From CAYHMW01 sp964357925 (lineage in GTDB: Bacteria > Patescibacteriota > Microgenomatia > UBA8517): a stretch of 28,503 nt of DNA. The stretch's first letter is position 1. Every line of letters begins with the position of its first letter. The stretch is from positions 1-28,503 of the forward strand of contig CAYHMW010000014.1 in assembly GCA_964357925.1 (NCBI GenBank), in the 5' to 3' direction. The notes under the pieces are model-generated. The model made no database searches. It was not told the origin of the DNA and worked only from the letters and a program-made list of their open reading frames with translations. Shown one piece after another: positions 1 to 7,240 of this stretch. The position numbers and the translations under genes were made by a program.

Positions 1-1
1 T

Positions 2-556
2 CTTGTCAGTAATAGTTTCTATTCATATGGCTATGTTGCAGGTTTTGAGAAAGGTGTTAACGAAGGCCTGAAATTGGCAGAGCAATATTCGGCAAGTATT
101 ACTCTAGACACTCTTGAGAGAGCCGAAAATCCGCTAGCTACACCATCAACGATAATTATCGAAAGAGAGCCAGTAAATAAACCAATTACCTGGACGGGAC
201 CAGAACTTTGGGAGGAGGTAAATAAAAGAAGGCCTCAATTGGGAGTCAATCCCTTGGGTCAAAAAGACGAACTCTGTACAATAGCCTCGATTCGTTTAAA
301 TGAACTACTTGAATTAGGTAAGCTGGATGGCCATGAAGGTTTTAGTAAGCTTCAAGATGGAAGAGAAGATATAAAGTGGATTTTTGATAAATATAATTTA
401 TCTGAGTTTTTATTAAGCGGTGCGCAAACACCCAGTGAAGCAGTCTCCCTCTGGGAAAACACTCTCGGCCACAAAAAGCTTCTAACTGGTGGAGAATACG
501 TTTGGGGTTGTATCTATGCACAAAACAGCTTCGCCGTCGCCATCACAGCCTACTAA
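2..556 (+). CDS. CAP/SCP-like domain protein, 5' end outside window
   Basis: The frame is open from base 2 to the TAA at 554-556, so this is the C-terminal part of a longer gene; a TTG at 74 is in frame, but the coding-like sequence continues upstream of it. The last 100 residues resemble a degenerate CAP (cysteine-rich secretory/PR-1) domain: an AxxRLNELLELG helix, a GHEGF element, and near the end a SEAVSLWENTLGHKKLL stretch followed by a GCIYAQNSFAVAITAY strand, which is the usual order of the CAP core. The metal-binding histidines are only partly kept (one His in HEGF, one in GHKK). CAP proteins in bacteria are usually exported or membrane-anchored, and the missing N-terminus probably holds the anchor. 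The next gene starts directly after the stop. The family call is moderate, by pattern only. Confidence 0.6.
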   Translation, partial: LVSNSFYSYGYVAGFEKGVNEGLKLAEQYSASITLDTLERAENPLATPSTIIIEREPVNKPITWTGPELWEEVNKRRPQLGVNPLGQKDELCTIASIRLNELLELGKLDGHEGFSKLQDGREDIKWIFDKYNLSEFLLSGAQTPSEAVSLWENTLGHKKLLTGGEYVWGCIYAQNSFAVAITAY

Positions 557-778
557 ATGAGAAAACTTGACTCACTTACTCCTCATGAACCAAGGCTCAC
601 AAGCTCCCAACTAAGGTTAATCGTAGATATTTGCAAAGACCTTGGTGTGCTGAGCTTAGGGTCGGTAACAATACCTGCGATACTCAATAGTGGATCGTTG
701 CTTTTGCTTTCTGCAGGTTTGACCATCTGTTTTGCATCATGGTATATTGCACTCAAGATCACAAGCAAAATAACATGA
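557..778 (+). CDS. Small membrane protein, unknown
   Basis: A 73-residue protein whose ATG directly abuts the stop codon of the CAP-like gene, so the two are surely co-transcribed and probably translationally coupled. The N-terminal half is polar (about 30 residues, with an SSQLRLIVDICKDLGVL helix). The C-terminal half is hydrophobic, from about residue 30 to 70, and could form one long or two short membrane segments around an NSGS turn. I recognise no family. It ends in ATGA with the next tiny frame. The reality of the gene rests on tight packing and a sensible membrane profile. Confidence 0.5.
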   Translation: MRKLDSLTPHEPRLTSSQLRLIVDICKDLGVLSLGSVTIPAILNSGSLLLLSAGLTICFASWYIALKITSKIT

Positions 779-882
779 ATCAATTAATGACACTTTATTT
801 GATACTAGCCATCTTGCTTTTGGCCATTGTCTTGGTAACATTGCCCACCCTAGTTCACGGCCCCAAAAAAGGCAAAAAATAA
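775..882 (+). CDS. 35-residue single-span membrane microprotein
   Basis: The ATG at 775-777 overlaps the TGA of the upstream gene (ATGA), and the frame runs to the TAA at 880-882. The peptide is MNQLMTLYLILAILLLAIVL followed by VTLPTLVHGPKKGKK: one strongly hydrophobic helix of about 22 residues and a short basic tail (PKKGKK), which is what a one-pass protein with a cytoplasmic tail looks like. The coupled start and the amphipathic layout argue for a real gene. The function is unknown. A terminator for the opposite strand follows immediately. Confidence 0.5.
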   Translation: MNQLMTLYLILAILLLAIVLVTLPTLVHGPKKGKK

Positions 883-903
883 AGGGGTAGCACTGCCACC
901 CCT
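874..903 (-). terminator. Rho-independent terminator for the glutaredoxin-like gene
   Basis: On the minus strand, AGGGGTGGCAGTGCTACCCC folds into a hairpin (883-903: five G/C-rich pairs plus T-A, one mismatch, small loop) and is followed by TTTATTTTTT. It lies 7-36 nt past the stop of the 910-1137 gene. The plus strand also has A-rich then G/C-rich sequence here but no T tract after the hairpin, so termination is expected mainly for the minus strand. Confidence 0.75.
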
Positions 904-909
904 CTGCAC

Positions 910-1137
910 TTATAGTGGATCGTCCAAATCACACTTTAACTCGATATAAGACTTGATACCATCTAAACCAGAAAAGCTCCCGTCTCCGGAGTGAATAATC
1001 GGAGGCTTCATGCCCGGTTCTAAAGGATCATTACGCCACTCCGTCACTTCAATACCGTACTTTTCTAGTAAAGCCCTCGCCATACTACTCTCACTACTGT
1101 CGTCAGTGAAAAATTGAGGCAGTCTTGACTCATACAT
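910..1137 (-). CDS. Glutaredoxin/thioredoxin-fold-like protein lacking the CxxC motif
   Basis: A 75-residue protein. The order of elements fits a glutaredoxin-like fold: an N-terminal strand ending in FTDDSSESS where CPYC would sit, the helix SMARALLEKYGIEV, a second strand, the cis-Pro-like KPPIIHSGDGSFSGLDGI region, and a C-terminal helix. The active-site cysteines are replaced by serines (the only Cys is near the C-terminus, in ELKCDL), so a normal thiol-disulfide role is unlikely. A Shine-Dalgarno-like GGGAGAG lies about 5 nt before the ATG, which is uncommon in this window. It has its own extended -10 promoter and a terminator, so it is a monocistronic unit. The fold call is by pattern and moderately sure. 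Confidence 0.55.
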   Translation of the reverse strand: MYESRLPQFFTDDSSESSMARALLEKYGIEVTEWRNDPLEPGMKPPIIHSGDGSFSGLDGIKSYIELKCDLDDPL

Positions 1138-1172
1138 GCGCTCTCTCCCTTCAAATTGCGAACGTTACAGAA

Positions 1173-1181
1173 AGTATATCA
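1173..1181 (-). promoter_or_regulatory. Extended -10 promoter of the glutaredoxin-like gene
   Basis: The minus strand reads TGATATACT, an extended -10 (TGn plus TATACT, 5 of 6 to consensus). The predicted transcript starts near 1166, giving a leader of about 28 nt that holds the GGGAGAG ribosome binding site. No good -35 is at the usual spacing, as is common for extended -10 promoters. Confidence 0.5.
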
Positions 1182-1196
1182 TCTGACATTACACAA

Positions 1197-1230
1197 CTTT
1201 GTGTCAATGAATTAATTCATTGATACAAAG
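1197..1230. repeat. 34-bp near-perfect palindrome between nth and the glutaredoxin-like gene
   Basis: Two 17-nt arms, CTTTGTGTCAATGAATT and AATTCATTGATACAAAG, meet without a spacer; only one pair is mismatched. It begins about 10 nt past the nth stop codon and ends about 25 nt upstream of the extended -10 of the next minus-strand gene. No T tract follows it on either strand, so a repressor/activator site is more likely than an intrinsic terminator. Confidence 0.65.
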
Positions 1231-1239
1231 AAGCCTGGG

Positions 1240-1893
1240 CTAAATTAAGCCTCTTTCTTTCAAATACTCATTAAGCCTTTGTTTAGATCTGTACTGTCTT
1301 CCAATGCTAACCAAATAACGATTTACATTAAACCAATATTTTCTGGGCAAAATTTTGGTGAGTACTTTTTCGGTTTGCTCAGGTGTCTTCGTTTTAACCC
1401 AACCCAACAGGTTTGAAATTCGGTGAACATGGGTGTCAACGGAAATTGCAGGTTTGTGAAAAGCACGCACCAAAACCAAATTGGCTGTCTTTACACCAAC
1501 ACCGGGTAATTTAGTAAGTTCAGCCCGAGTGTTGGGCACAATACCACCATATCGTTCAATAATAATTGTCGCCAATTTCGATAAGTTGACAGCTTTGGTC
1601 TTATAGAAGCCAACAGGGTAAATTAACTCTTCAATTTGAGATTGATTAAGTTTCTTTAATGAATAAACATCAGGAGCTTTCACAAACAATCTCTTTGCCG
1701 CCAAAAGCGTTGTATCATCATTTGTTCGTGAAGACATCAAGGTAGAGACTAAAACCTCGTATGGTTTATGAAATACCTCAAGTGGGACAAGTTTGTAATC
1801 CTCTGCAAATATTTCAAATGCTCGCTCCATGTCATCCCGGACTAAGATCCGGGATCTAGAATTTTTATTACTTTTCAATCTAGACTTTTGCAT
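1240..1893 (-). CDS. nth: Endonuclease III (Nth) without the iron-sulfur cluster
   Basis: DNA glycosylase/AP lyase of base excision repair for oxidised pyrimidines. The helix-hairpin-helix motif LPGVGVKTA (129-137) contains the catalytic lysine (K135), and SVDTHVHR (151-158) supplies the catalytic aspartate (D153). The C-terminal region that in E. coli Nth holds four cysteines for a 4Fe-4S cluster is present only as RQYRSKQRLNEYLKERGLI; the whole protein has no cysteine, so no cluster can form. The first 21 residues lie partly in a palindromic repeat (1831-1857), and M22 (ATG at 1830) is an alternative start matching the family start better. It is divergent from the DUF4446 gene, whose 5' end contains a likely nth promoter. 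Confidence 0.93.
   Translation of the reverse strand: MQKSRLKSNKNSRSRILVRDDMERAFEIFAEDYKLVPLEVFHKPYEVLVSTLMSSRTNDDTTLLAAKRLFVKAPDVYSLKKLNQSQIEELIYPVGFYKTKAVNLSKLATIIIERYGGIVPNTRAELTKLPGVGVKTANLVLVRAFHKPAISVDTHVHRISNLLGWVKTKTPEQTEKVLTKILPRKYWFNVNRYLVSIGRQYRSKQRLNEYLKERGLI
1831..1857. repeat. Palindromic repeat, family A copy 1 (in nth 5' end)
   Basis: GTCATCCCGGACTAAGATCC continuing to GGGATCT. The arms ATCCCGGA and TCCGGGAT pair perfectly around a 6-nt loop. The same element, with a compensatory base-pair change, recurs at 7226-7251. If nth starts at 1893 the repeat is translated in frame as part of SRILVRDD; if nth starts at 1830 the repeat is its leader. Confidence 0.75.
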
Positions 1894-1918
1894 GGTTTAC
1901 TGACAGAATTTACCCAAT

Positions 1919-2380
1919 TTGTTAAACTCCAATCTACCTCAAACGATTATAACAGCAAGCATAATATTATGGCTGGCTATGCTCACGGGAGCACTTTATC
2001 GCATATATTTCCATTACCAGAACTTGACAAAAGGCACGAAAGAAGCAAACCTTATGAGGGTCCTAAATCAAATTCTCAAGGGGAAGGAAGTTGTTGAGAA
2101 AAATCAGGCGGGCATATTTACGGAGCTCAAGCGATTGGATAACAAAGCAAATGACTACCTGCAAAAGGTAGGTTTTGTACGGTATAATCCATTTCATGAA
2201 ACCGGTGGCAACCAAAGTTTTAGTCTCACTCTTCTCAACAGAGAAAGTAGTGGCTTTATAATCACCGGTCTGCACGCAAGGGACAGGACAAGGCTATATA
2301 TTAAACCTATTGAAAAAGGAGTAAGCCGGGTAGAATTAAGCAAAGACGAAATTAAATCACTAAAAGAAGCACAAAAATGA
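1919..2380 (+). CDS. DUF4446 family protein
   Basis: A 153-residue protein with an N-terminal membrane helix (about residues 9-32, TIITASIILWLAMLTGALYR), a coiled stretch, and the DUF4446 signature: KVGFVRYNPFHETGGNQSFS, then LLNRESSGFIITGLHARDRT and RLYIKPIEKGVS. The family is found in Gram-positive bacteria and CPR; its molecular role is unknown to me. The start is a TTG at 1919, since a TGA lies in frame 18 nt upstream; the first ATG (residue 20) would cut the membrane helix. It overlaps the following DUF3048 gene by ATGA. Confidence 0.85.
   Translation: MLNSNLPQTIITASIILWLAMLTGALYRIYFHYQNLTKGTKEANLMRVLNQILKGKEVVEKNQAGIFTELKRLDNKANDYLQKVGFVRYNPFHETGGNQSFSLTLLNRESSGFIITGLHARDRTRLYIKPIEKGVSRVELSKDEIKSLKEAQK
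1946..1954 (-). promoter_or_regulatory. Extended -10, probable nth promoter
   Basis: The minus strand reads TGTTATAAT, a perfect extended -10, inside the beginning of the divergent DUF4446 gene. Predicted transcription starts near 1939, about 46 nt before the upstream nth ATG. No convincing -35 is visible. Confidence 0.45.
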
Positions 2381-3597
2381 AAGACTTATTAAGTTCAAAA
2401 AAGGCAATGTGGGTCATGGGCTACATCGGCCTATATCTTATCGCAACAGGTGTCTCTTGGGCGACATTTACGTTTCTTGGAGGAAGTGGTGGCAGTTTAA
2501 GCCAAAGCCTATCACGTCTTGCTTCTAAACGCGCTCAGATTAAAGCAGAACTCCCTAAAACTGAAGAATGTCCACTGAATGGGGGAATGTTCACAAAAGT
2601 CGAGCGTGAAATTTGGGAAGAGCGTCGTCCTCTCACAGTCGTTATCGAAAACCATCAAGAGGCACGCCCTCTTGAAGGCCTTAGTCGGGCGGACATTGTT
2701 TATGAAGCAGTCGCAGAGGGCGGTGTGACAAGAAATCTAGCTGTCCTATACTGCGGTGTTGCCGCAGATGATGTGCGGATTGCCCCAATCAGAAGCGCCA
2801 GAGTGCACTTGGTTAATTGGGCTGCTGGCTACAATAATCCCATCTTTATGCATATAGGGGGAGCCAATGACTTCTGTCAAGAATGCCCCGGAGGGGTGAA
2901 GTATAAAGGACAGGTTGATCCAAGGGTTAATGCATACAACCTGCTTTCAGATTTAGGTTGGCTCAATGGTGCCAAAGGAAATGACTTCGATGCAGAAAGA
3001 AATGTTGGCTATCCGGTGGTGGGGCGCGATCCAGACAGATTGGGGAGCGGCAAACAATTGGCGACCGAGCATACAGTTTTCGGCTTCACTGACAAAATAT
3101 TCGATGAAGCAGCAAAACGTGGGTTTACGAGTGATGGGTGGGAAGAAGAATTCAAGCCATGGAAATTCAAAGACGGCAAGGTAAATGCCGCTGGTGGTGC
3201 ATCAAATATCTCATTTGAATTTTGGAGCAACAAACCTGAGTATGATGTCGAATGGAAGTTTGATGCAGCAACCAACTCTTACGCAAGGTTCAACGGCGGC
3301 GAAAGAGTAGTGGATCTCTCAAACAATAAAAAGGAAGTGAATGTTTCAAATGTTGTAGTAATGTTTATTGAGGAGGAAGGACCGGTGGATAAAGAACTTC
3401 ACATCTATTATGAGGCGGTGGGAGAGGGTGAAGCCTTAATTTTCCAAAATGGCGAAGTTGTTGAGAGTACATGGGAAAAGGAAGATATAACCTCTCCAAT
3501 AATTTTCAGTAATAGCGAGGGCGAAGAAATCGAGTTTGTTCGAGGACCAATTTGGATAGAGGGTGTTCCCAAGGGCAACGATATTGTATATAATTAG
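2377..3597 (+). CDS. DUF3048 (YerB-like) cell-surface protein
   Basis: A 406-residue protein with a short cytoplasmic N-terminus and one membrane helix (about residues 11-35), so most of it should lie outside the cell. The DUF3048 N-terminal domain begins at PLTVVIENHQEARPLEGLSRADIVYEA-like sequence (I give the motif in pieces: VIENHQEARP, ADIVYEAVAEGG, RIAPIRSARV), and the C-terminal DUF3048 domain follows with TEHTVFGFT. Related YerB proteins of Bacillus are predicted lipoproteins of unknown function; here a membrane helix replaces the lipobox. It is co-transcribed with DUF4446 through an ATGA overlap. A promoter for the next gene lies in its last codons. Confidence 0.85.
   Translation: MKDLLSSKKAMWVMGYIGLYLIATGVSWATFTFLGGSGGSLSQSLSRLASKRAQIKAELPKTEECPLNGGMFTKVEREIWEERRPLTVVIENHQEARPLEGLSRADIVYEAVAEGGVTRNLAVLYCGVAADDVRIAPIRSARVHLVNWAAGYNNPIFMHIGGANDFCQECPGGVKYKGQVDPRVNAYNLLSDLGWLNGAKGNDFDAERNVGYPVVGRDPDRLGSGKQLATEHTVFGFTDKIFDEAAKRGFTSDGWEEEFKPWKFKDGKVNAAGGASNISFEFWSNKPEYDVEWKFDAATNSYARFNGGERVVDLSNNKKEVNVSNVVVMFIEEEGPVDKELHIYYEAVGEGEALIFQNGEVVESTWEKEDITSPIIFSNSEGEEIEFVRGPIWIEGVPKGNDIVYN
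3589..3594 (+). promoter_or_regulatory. -10 box overlapping the end of the DUF3048 gene
   Basis: TATAAT forms the last two sense codons of the upstream gene (Tyr-Asn), directly before its TAG. TTCCCA, 4 of 6 to a -35, lies 17 nt upstream. Predicted start near 3601, giving a leader of about 31 nt that contains the inverted repeat at 3609-3623. Confidence 0.45.
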
Positions 3598-3608
3598 TAC
3601 TCAGACCT

Positions 3609-3623
3609 ACCTGCCGCAGGTAA
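3609..3623. repeat. Short GC-rich inverted repeat (family C)
   Basis: TACCTGCCGCAGGTA: perfect 7-nt arms around one central base, 10 nt before the ATG of the winged-helix gene. It resembles the CTGCC/GGCAG-rich sequences at 11059-11080 and 27484-27500. Confidence 0.5.
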
Positions 3624-3632
3624 CCATTAACT

Positions 3633-4217
3633 ATGGCAGAATTAGGAGACATAATTACCTCAAGAGTTAGAATTAAGATAATCGAACTATTCTTCGAAAA
3701 TCCCGAAGAGATGTACCATGTCAGAGGGGTTGTTCGCGAAACAAAAGAAGAAATTAACGCTGTTCGTCGCGAACTCTCACGACTTGAAGAAGCAGGAATA
3801 GTAAAGAAGGAAGCTAGAGGCAACAGAGTCTACTATTGGGTAAGACGCGACTACCCAATGTACGGCGATCTGATCTCCATAGTTGCCAAGACGACGGGAC
3901 TCGGGAGACTTCTGATCGACAATAGGATGAAGTTAGGAAAAATAGGTTACGTTATGTTTTCCGGTAAATTTGCAAGAAGAAAAGAAAGAAAAAAGGATGA
4001 CGAAGTTGATATCTTAGTTATCGGAGAGATTAATCTGCCTGAACTCGCAAACCTTGTCCGCGCAGAAGAATCAAAAAGGGGAACAGAAATTAACTATACA
4101 GTCATGAGCAAAGAAGAATACGATTTTAGAAAACGCCGCCGCGACCCATTCCTTCAGGGAATACTAGCCGCCAGCCGCGTAATGATCGTCGGCGACGAAG
4201 ATATACTAGTTAGTTAA
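3633..4217 (+). CDS. Winged-helix protein with degenerate nucleotidyltransferase domain
   Basis: 194 residues. The first 75 or so form an ArsR-like winged helix (SRVRIKIIELFFENPEEMYH, then a recognition-helix region VRRELSRLEEAGIVKKEARG and a basic wing RVYYWVRR). Residues about 105-180 look like a Pol-beta/MNT-type nucleotidyltransferase: SGKFARRK in place of the usual GSxARGE, then DDEVDILVIGEI supplying an acidic pair. The GS motif is altered, so catalysis is doubtful. This two-domain layout is common in CPR and archaeal genomes and is usually annotated as a transcriptional regulator; the target is unknown. It converges on cca with an 8-nt overlap of stop regions. Confidence 0.7.
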   Translation: MAELGDIITSRVRIKIIELFFENPEEMYHVRGVVRETKEEINAVRRELSRLEEAGIVKKEARGNRVYYWVRRDYPMYGDLISIVAKTTGLGRLLIDNRMKLGKIGYVMFSGKFARRKERKKDDEVDILVIGEINLPELANLVRAEESKRGTEINYTVMSKEEYDFRKRRRDPFLQGILAASRVMIVGDEDILVS

Positions 4218-5562
4218 AACTTTTCAACCTCTCTATTAACGCTTCCCGCTCATTTTCCACCTTCTTCTCAACTACCTCCTCAAATAATTTATTTAAAACC
4301 TCACCGACTTTTGGTCCGGGTTCAAGGTTCAGCTCCCGCATAACATCATCACCCTTTATTTTAAGATCACGCACAGCAAATGGCTGCTTTTGCACCTCCA
4401 CTAGTCGCTCCTTAAACTCCTCAAGCCTCCACGAAGTCTCCGTTGCACCCCCACCCAGTCTGTCACCAACACGGAGAGCCAACATCTCTTCCACAAGATC
4501 AAGACCAACATTTTTTATAAATCTTCGGATAGAAGAATCAGTCTGCCGCTCATCCACAGTAAATTGGTGCCACCTCACAAGCTTATAAAGTTGCTCGGAT
4601 TGGTCATTTGAAAGTCTAAATCTCTTCGCCAGAAGCCTTGCAATCTTGCCACTCTCCATTTCATGATTATAAAAAGTTATTATCCCATCGCGGGTGCGCT
4701 GAGTTCTTGGCTTACCAATGTCATGAATCAGAGTTGCAAATCGTGTGATTGGATCGGAGGAGCCACAATTCTTTAGAGCCAAAAGACTATGTGTCCCCAC
4801 ATCGTAAATGTGATGTCTTCCCGGCGACTTCTGTTCCACTCCAAAGGTTGTCTCAAGCTCCGGTAATATCTCGCTCATTAACCCGGAATTTCGTAGCATA
4901 ACCACCCCTTCATACGGGTTAGGAGATCCGAGGGTCTTCAAAAACTCATCCCGGACACGCTCCATTGCAATTTGTCTGATACTGGCGGCATGCATCTTTA
5001 TTGCATCGAATGTCTTCTCTTCTATTTGAAAACCCAGCTCAGACGCAATGCGAATAGCCCTCATCATTCGTAGTGCATCCTCGTTAAAACGCGCAAGAGG
5101 ATCTCCAACCGCTCTAATAATTTTATTTTTTATATCCTCCTGCCCCCCAAATGGATCAACTAACTCATAATCCTGTTTACCCTGAGCGTAGCGAAGGGCA
5201 ATTGCGTTAACTGTAAAGTCCCTTCTCTCTAAGTCCTCAGTTAGAGAACTTCCCCAAGTAACTGAATCCGGCCTTCTTTTATCAGAATACCCTTGCTCAC
5301 TCCTAAAAGTTGTAATCTCATGAGGTTTGAAGTCAATATTCTTGGGTTTAACGCCGACCGTACCGTAGGCATTATTGTAATAACTATCAGGGATCAGCTT
5401 TTGAATCTCTTGAGGTGTTGCATTCGTAGTAAAGTCCCAGTCCGTTACAGCTCTCCCCATCAAAAGATCTCGCACTGCACCTCCCACAACATATATTTCG
5501 AAATCATCATCAACAAAAGTGTTGCTAATATCTATAACCTCAGGTGGCAATTCAAACTTCAT
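4210..5562 (-). CDS. cca: CCA-adding tRNA nucleotidyltransferase (class II, HD domain)
   Basis: 450 residues with the chosen start. The head domain has VVGGAVRDLLMGR (25-37) and the metal-binding DWD (41-43), followed by RRDFTVNAIAL. The tRNA-binding helices carry the RMMRAIRIASELGF motif, and the C-terminal part has an HD domain (LIHDIGKP). It adds or repairs the 3' CCA of tRNAs, which fits a tRNA-Gln gene in this window that does not encode CCA. The frame is open 96 nt further upstream, but that would overlap recJ; the ATG at 5562 lies 6 nt after a TATAAT, as expected for a leaderless mRNA (an ATG at 5568 is in frame but touches the -10). The segment ALRYAQGK is encoded by a GAGCG-type repeat. 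Confidence 0.93.
   Translation of the reverse strand: MKFELPPEVIDISNTFVDDDFEIYVVGGAVRDLLMGRAVTDWDFTTNATPQEIQKLIPDSYYNNAYGTVGVKPKNIDFKPHEITTFRSEQGYSDKRRPDSVTWGSSLTEDLERRDFTVNAIALRYAQGKQDYELVDPFGGQEDIKNKIIRAVGDPLARFNEDALRMMRAIRIASELGFQIEEKTFDAIKMHAASIRQIAMERVRDEFLKTLGSPNPYEGVVMLRNSGLMSEILPELETTFGVEQKSPGRHHIYDVGTHSLLALKNCGSSDPITRFATLIHDIGKPRTQRTRDGIITFYNHEMESGKIARLLAKRFRLSNDQSEQLYKLVRWHQFTVDERQTDSSIRRFIKNVGLDLVEEMLALRVGDRLGGGATETSWRLEEFKERLVEVQKQPFAVRDLKIKGDDVMRELNLEPGPKVGEVLNKLFEEVVEKKVENEREALIERLKSFN
5180..5198. repeat. GAGCGTAGCGAAG-type repeat inside cca (family B)
   Basis: CCCTGAGCGTAGCGAAGGG lies in frame in cca and encodes part of LRYAQGK, just after the FTVNAIA motif and before VDPFGG, where a surface loop is expected. 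A related element (CCTGAGCGAAGTCAAAG) ends ppaC at 22865. Confidence 0.55.
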
Positions 5563-5568
5563 GAGCAT

Positions 5569-5576
5569 ATTATAAT
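5569..5576. promoter_or_regulatory. Palindromic -10 shared by cca and recJ
   Basis: ATTATAAT is its own reverse complement, so each strand reads TATAAT (5571-5576 plus; 5574-5569 minus). The recJ ATG is 5 nt downstream on the plus strand and the cca ATG 6 nt downstream on the minus strand, both at the position where transcription would start. The whole intergenic region is 19 bp. No clear -35 is seen on either side. Confidence 0.7.
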
Positions 5577-5581
5577 CTACT

Positions 5582-7240
5582 ATGTCGCAAAAAATCTGGG
5601 AAATCCGAAATGAAAAACCTCTCCATAAAAATGAAGAGGTACTAGAAGTTTTACTCAAGAACCGTGGTCTCGAAACAGAAAATCAGAAAAAAGAATTTTT
5701 AAACCCTACTCACCCCAAAAATCTTACTCTGAAAAGCCTTGGAATCAAAAAAAGTGAGATAGTTAAAATCACAACTCGCATTAAAAAAGCGATTCAAAAG
5801 AAAGAATCAATAGTAGTTTTTGGAGATTATGACGCCGATGGTGTCTGTGCCACAGCGGTCCTTTGGGAAACACTCCACGCTCTTGGCGCGAAAGCAATGC
5901 CATATATTCCAGACCGATTTAGTGAAGGTTATGGTTTAAATGCCGAAAGTGTTAAACACATCAAAGAAAAAGATCCGGAAGTTTCGCTAATAATTACAGT
6001 CGATAATGGCATAGTGGCTTTCGAAGGAGCAAAAGCCTGTAATAAAATTGGCACTGACTTGATCATCACAGACCATCACGCTGTTGGTAAATCGACTCCA
6101 CCCGCACTTGCAATTGCTCACACAACCAAAATTTGCGGTGCAGCGCTATCTTGGATGGTGGCGAGAGAGATAATCGCATCCATTAAAAAGGGCAAACCTC
6201 TCAATAATCTCGAACTCGCAGCCATTGGCACAATCTCCGATATAATGCCCCTACTTGGCCCCAATCGCGCATTTGCGCTACATGGACTTGAAGATCTAAA
6301 CAAAACTCATAGGGTTGGTCTTAAGGCTCTATTAAATGAGGCTTCTGTAGAAAAAGTAAAAATTGGAACCTATGAAGTTGGCTTCATCATCGCTCCAAGG
6401 ATTAATGCGATGGGTCGCCTTGACCACGCGATAGATGCTCTTCGATTACTTTGCACAGGCAACAGAGTAAAGGCCAAAGGCATTGCGCAAAAGATAGAAA
6501 TCGCCAACAAGAAACGACAACAACTTGTCGACGAACTCGTCACTCATGCGCTAGAAAAATCAAACACAACGGCCGGAGAACCAGTCATTGTTGTTGCAGA
6601 CGAAAAATATCACGAAGGTGTAATTGGCCTTATTGCATCAAGATTAACAGAGAAATTTTGGAAACCATCTATCGTGTTTTCAGTCAAAGAGGATTTGTCA
6701 AAAGCTTCAGGGAGATCAATTAAAGGCATAAATATAATTGAAAACATCAGAAAACTTGAGCATTTAATTATTGAAGGAGGAGGACATGCGCAAGCTGCGG
6801 GCTTCACTATTAAAAACGCAAACATCGATAAATTTATAAAGAGCCTCCAAAAGTTAATAAGGCCCCTACTAACAGCTAATGTTCAGAAGCAAACAATCGA
6901 AATTGATACAGTCCTTCACTTCAGTCAGATAAACTATCAACTTCTTGATTTAATTCAAAAGTTCAGTCCAACAGGTTTTGGTAATCCTACACCAATTTTT
7001 GCATCATTTGGTGTAAAGGCTTCAGATGTTAGAAGAATTGGCAAAGAAAACAATCACTTGAAATTTAAAGTAATTTTGGATAATCAAAAATTTGATGCAA
7101 TAGCATTCAATCTAGCTGAAAGATACAAGGAACTGGAAAGCGCTAGAAGCGTGGATATTGTTTACTCACTTGAAGAAAATATCTGGAACGGCAAGAAGTC
7201 TATACAGTTAAAAATCAAAGACATTGTCATCCCGCACTAG
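5582..7240 (+). CDS. recJ: Single-stranded-DNA-specific exonuclease RecJ
   Basis: A 552-residue 5'-3' exonuclease of the DHH family, used in recombination and repair. Visible motifs are GDYDADG (81-87), TVDNG (139-143) and ITDHH (162-166) for the two metal ions, an ELAAIGTISDIMP region, APRINAMGRL, EGVIGLIASRL, and the DHHA1 motif GGGHAQAAGF (about 399-408); an OB-fold-like C-terminus follows. Length and order are normal for RecJ. The start is the ATG 5 nt after TATAAT, giving a leaderless mRNA. The last residues VIPH and the TAG stop are encoded by a palindromic repeat (7226-7251), so the native C-terminus was probably replaced or trimmed by it. Confidence 0.95.
   Translation: MSQKIWEIRNEKPLHKNEEVLEVLLKNRGLETENQKKEFLNPTHPKNLTLKSLGIKKSEIVKITTRIKKAIQKKESIVVFGDYDADGVCATAVLWETLHALGAKAMPYIPDRFSEGYGLNAESVKHIKEKDPEVSLIITVDNGIVAFEGAKACNKIGTDLIITDHHAVGKSTPPALAIAHTTKICGAALSWMVAREIIASIKKGKPLNNLELAAIGTISDIMPLLGPNRAFALHGLEDLNKTHRVGLKALLNEASVEKVKIGTYEVGFIIAPRINAMGRLDHAIDALRLLCTGNRVKAKGIAQKIEIANKKRQQLVDELVTHALEKSNTTAGEPVIVVADEKYHEGVIGLIASRLTEKFWKPSIVFSVKEDLSKASGRSIKGINIIENIRKLEHLIIEGGGHAQAAGFTIKNANIDKFIKSLQKLIRPLLTANVQKQTIEIDTVLHFSQINYQLLDLIQKFSPTGFGNPTPIFASFGVKASDVRRIGKENNHLKFKVILDNQKFDAIAFNLAERYKELESARSVDIVYSLEENIWNGKKSIQLKIKDIVIPH

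Noticed and set aside
5563..5658. Longer N-terminus for the CCA-adding enzyme (32 more residues)
   Set aside because: It would overlap recJ coding sequence and the promoter; the family start and the -10 spacing both favour the ATG at 5562.
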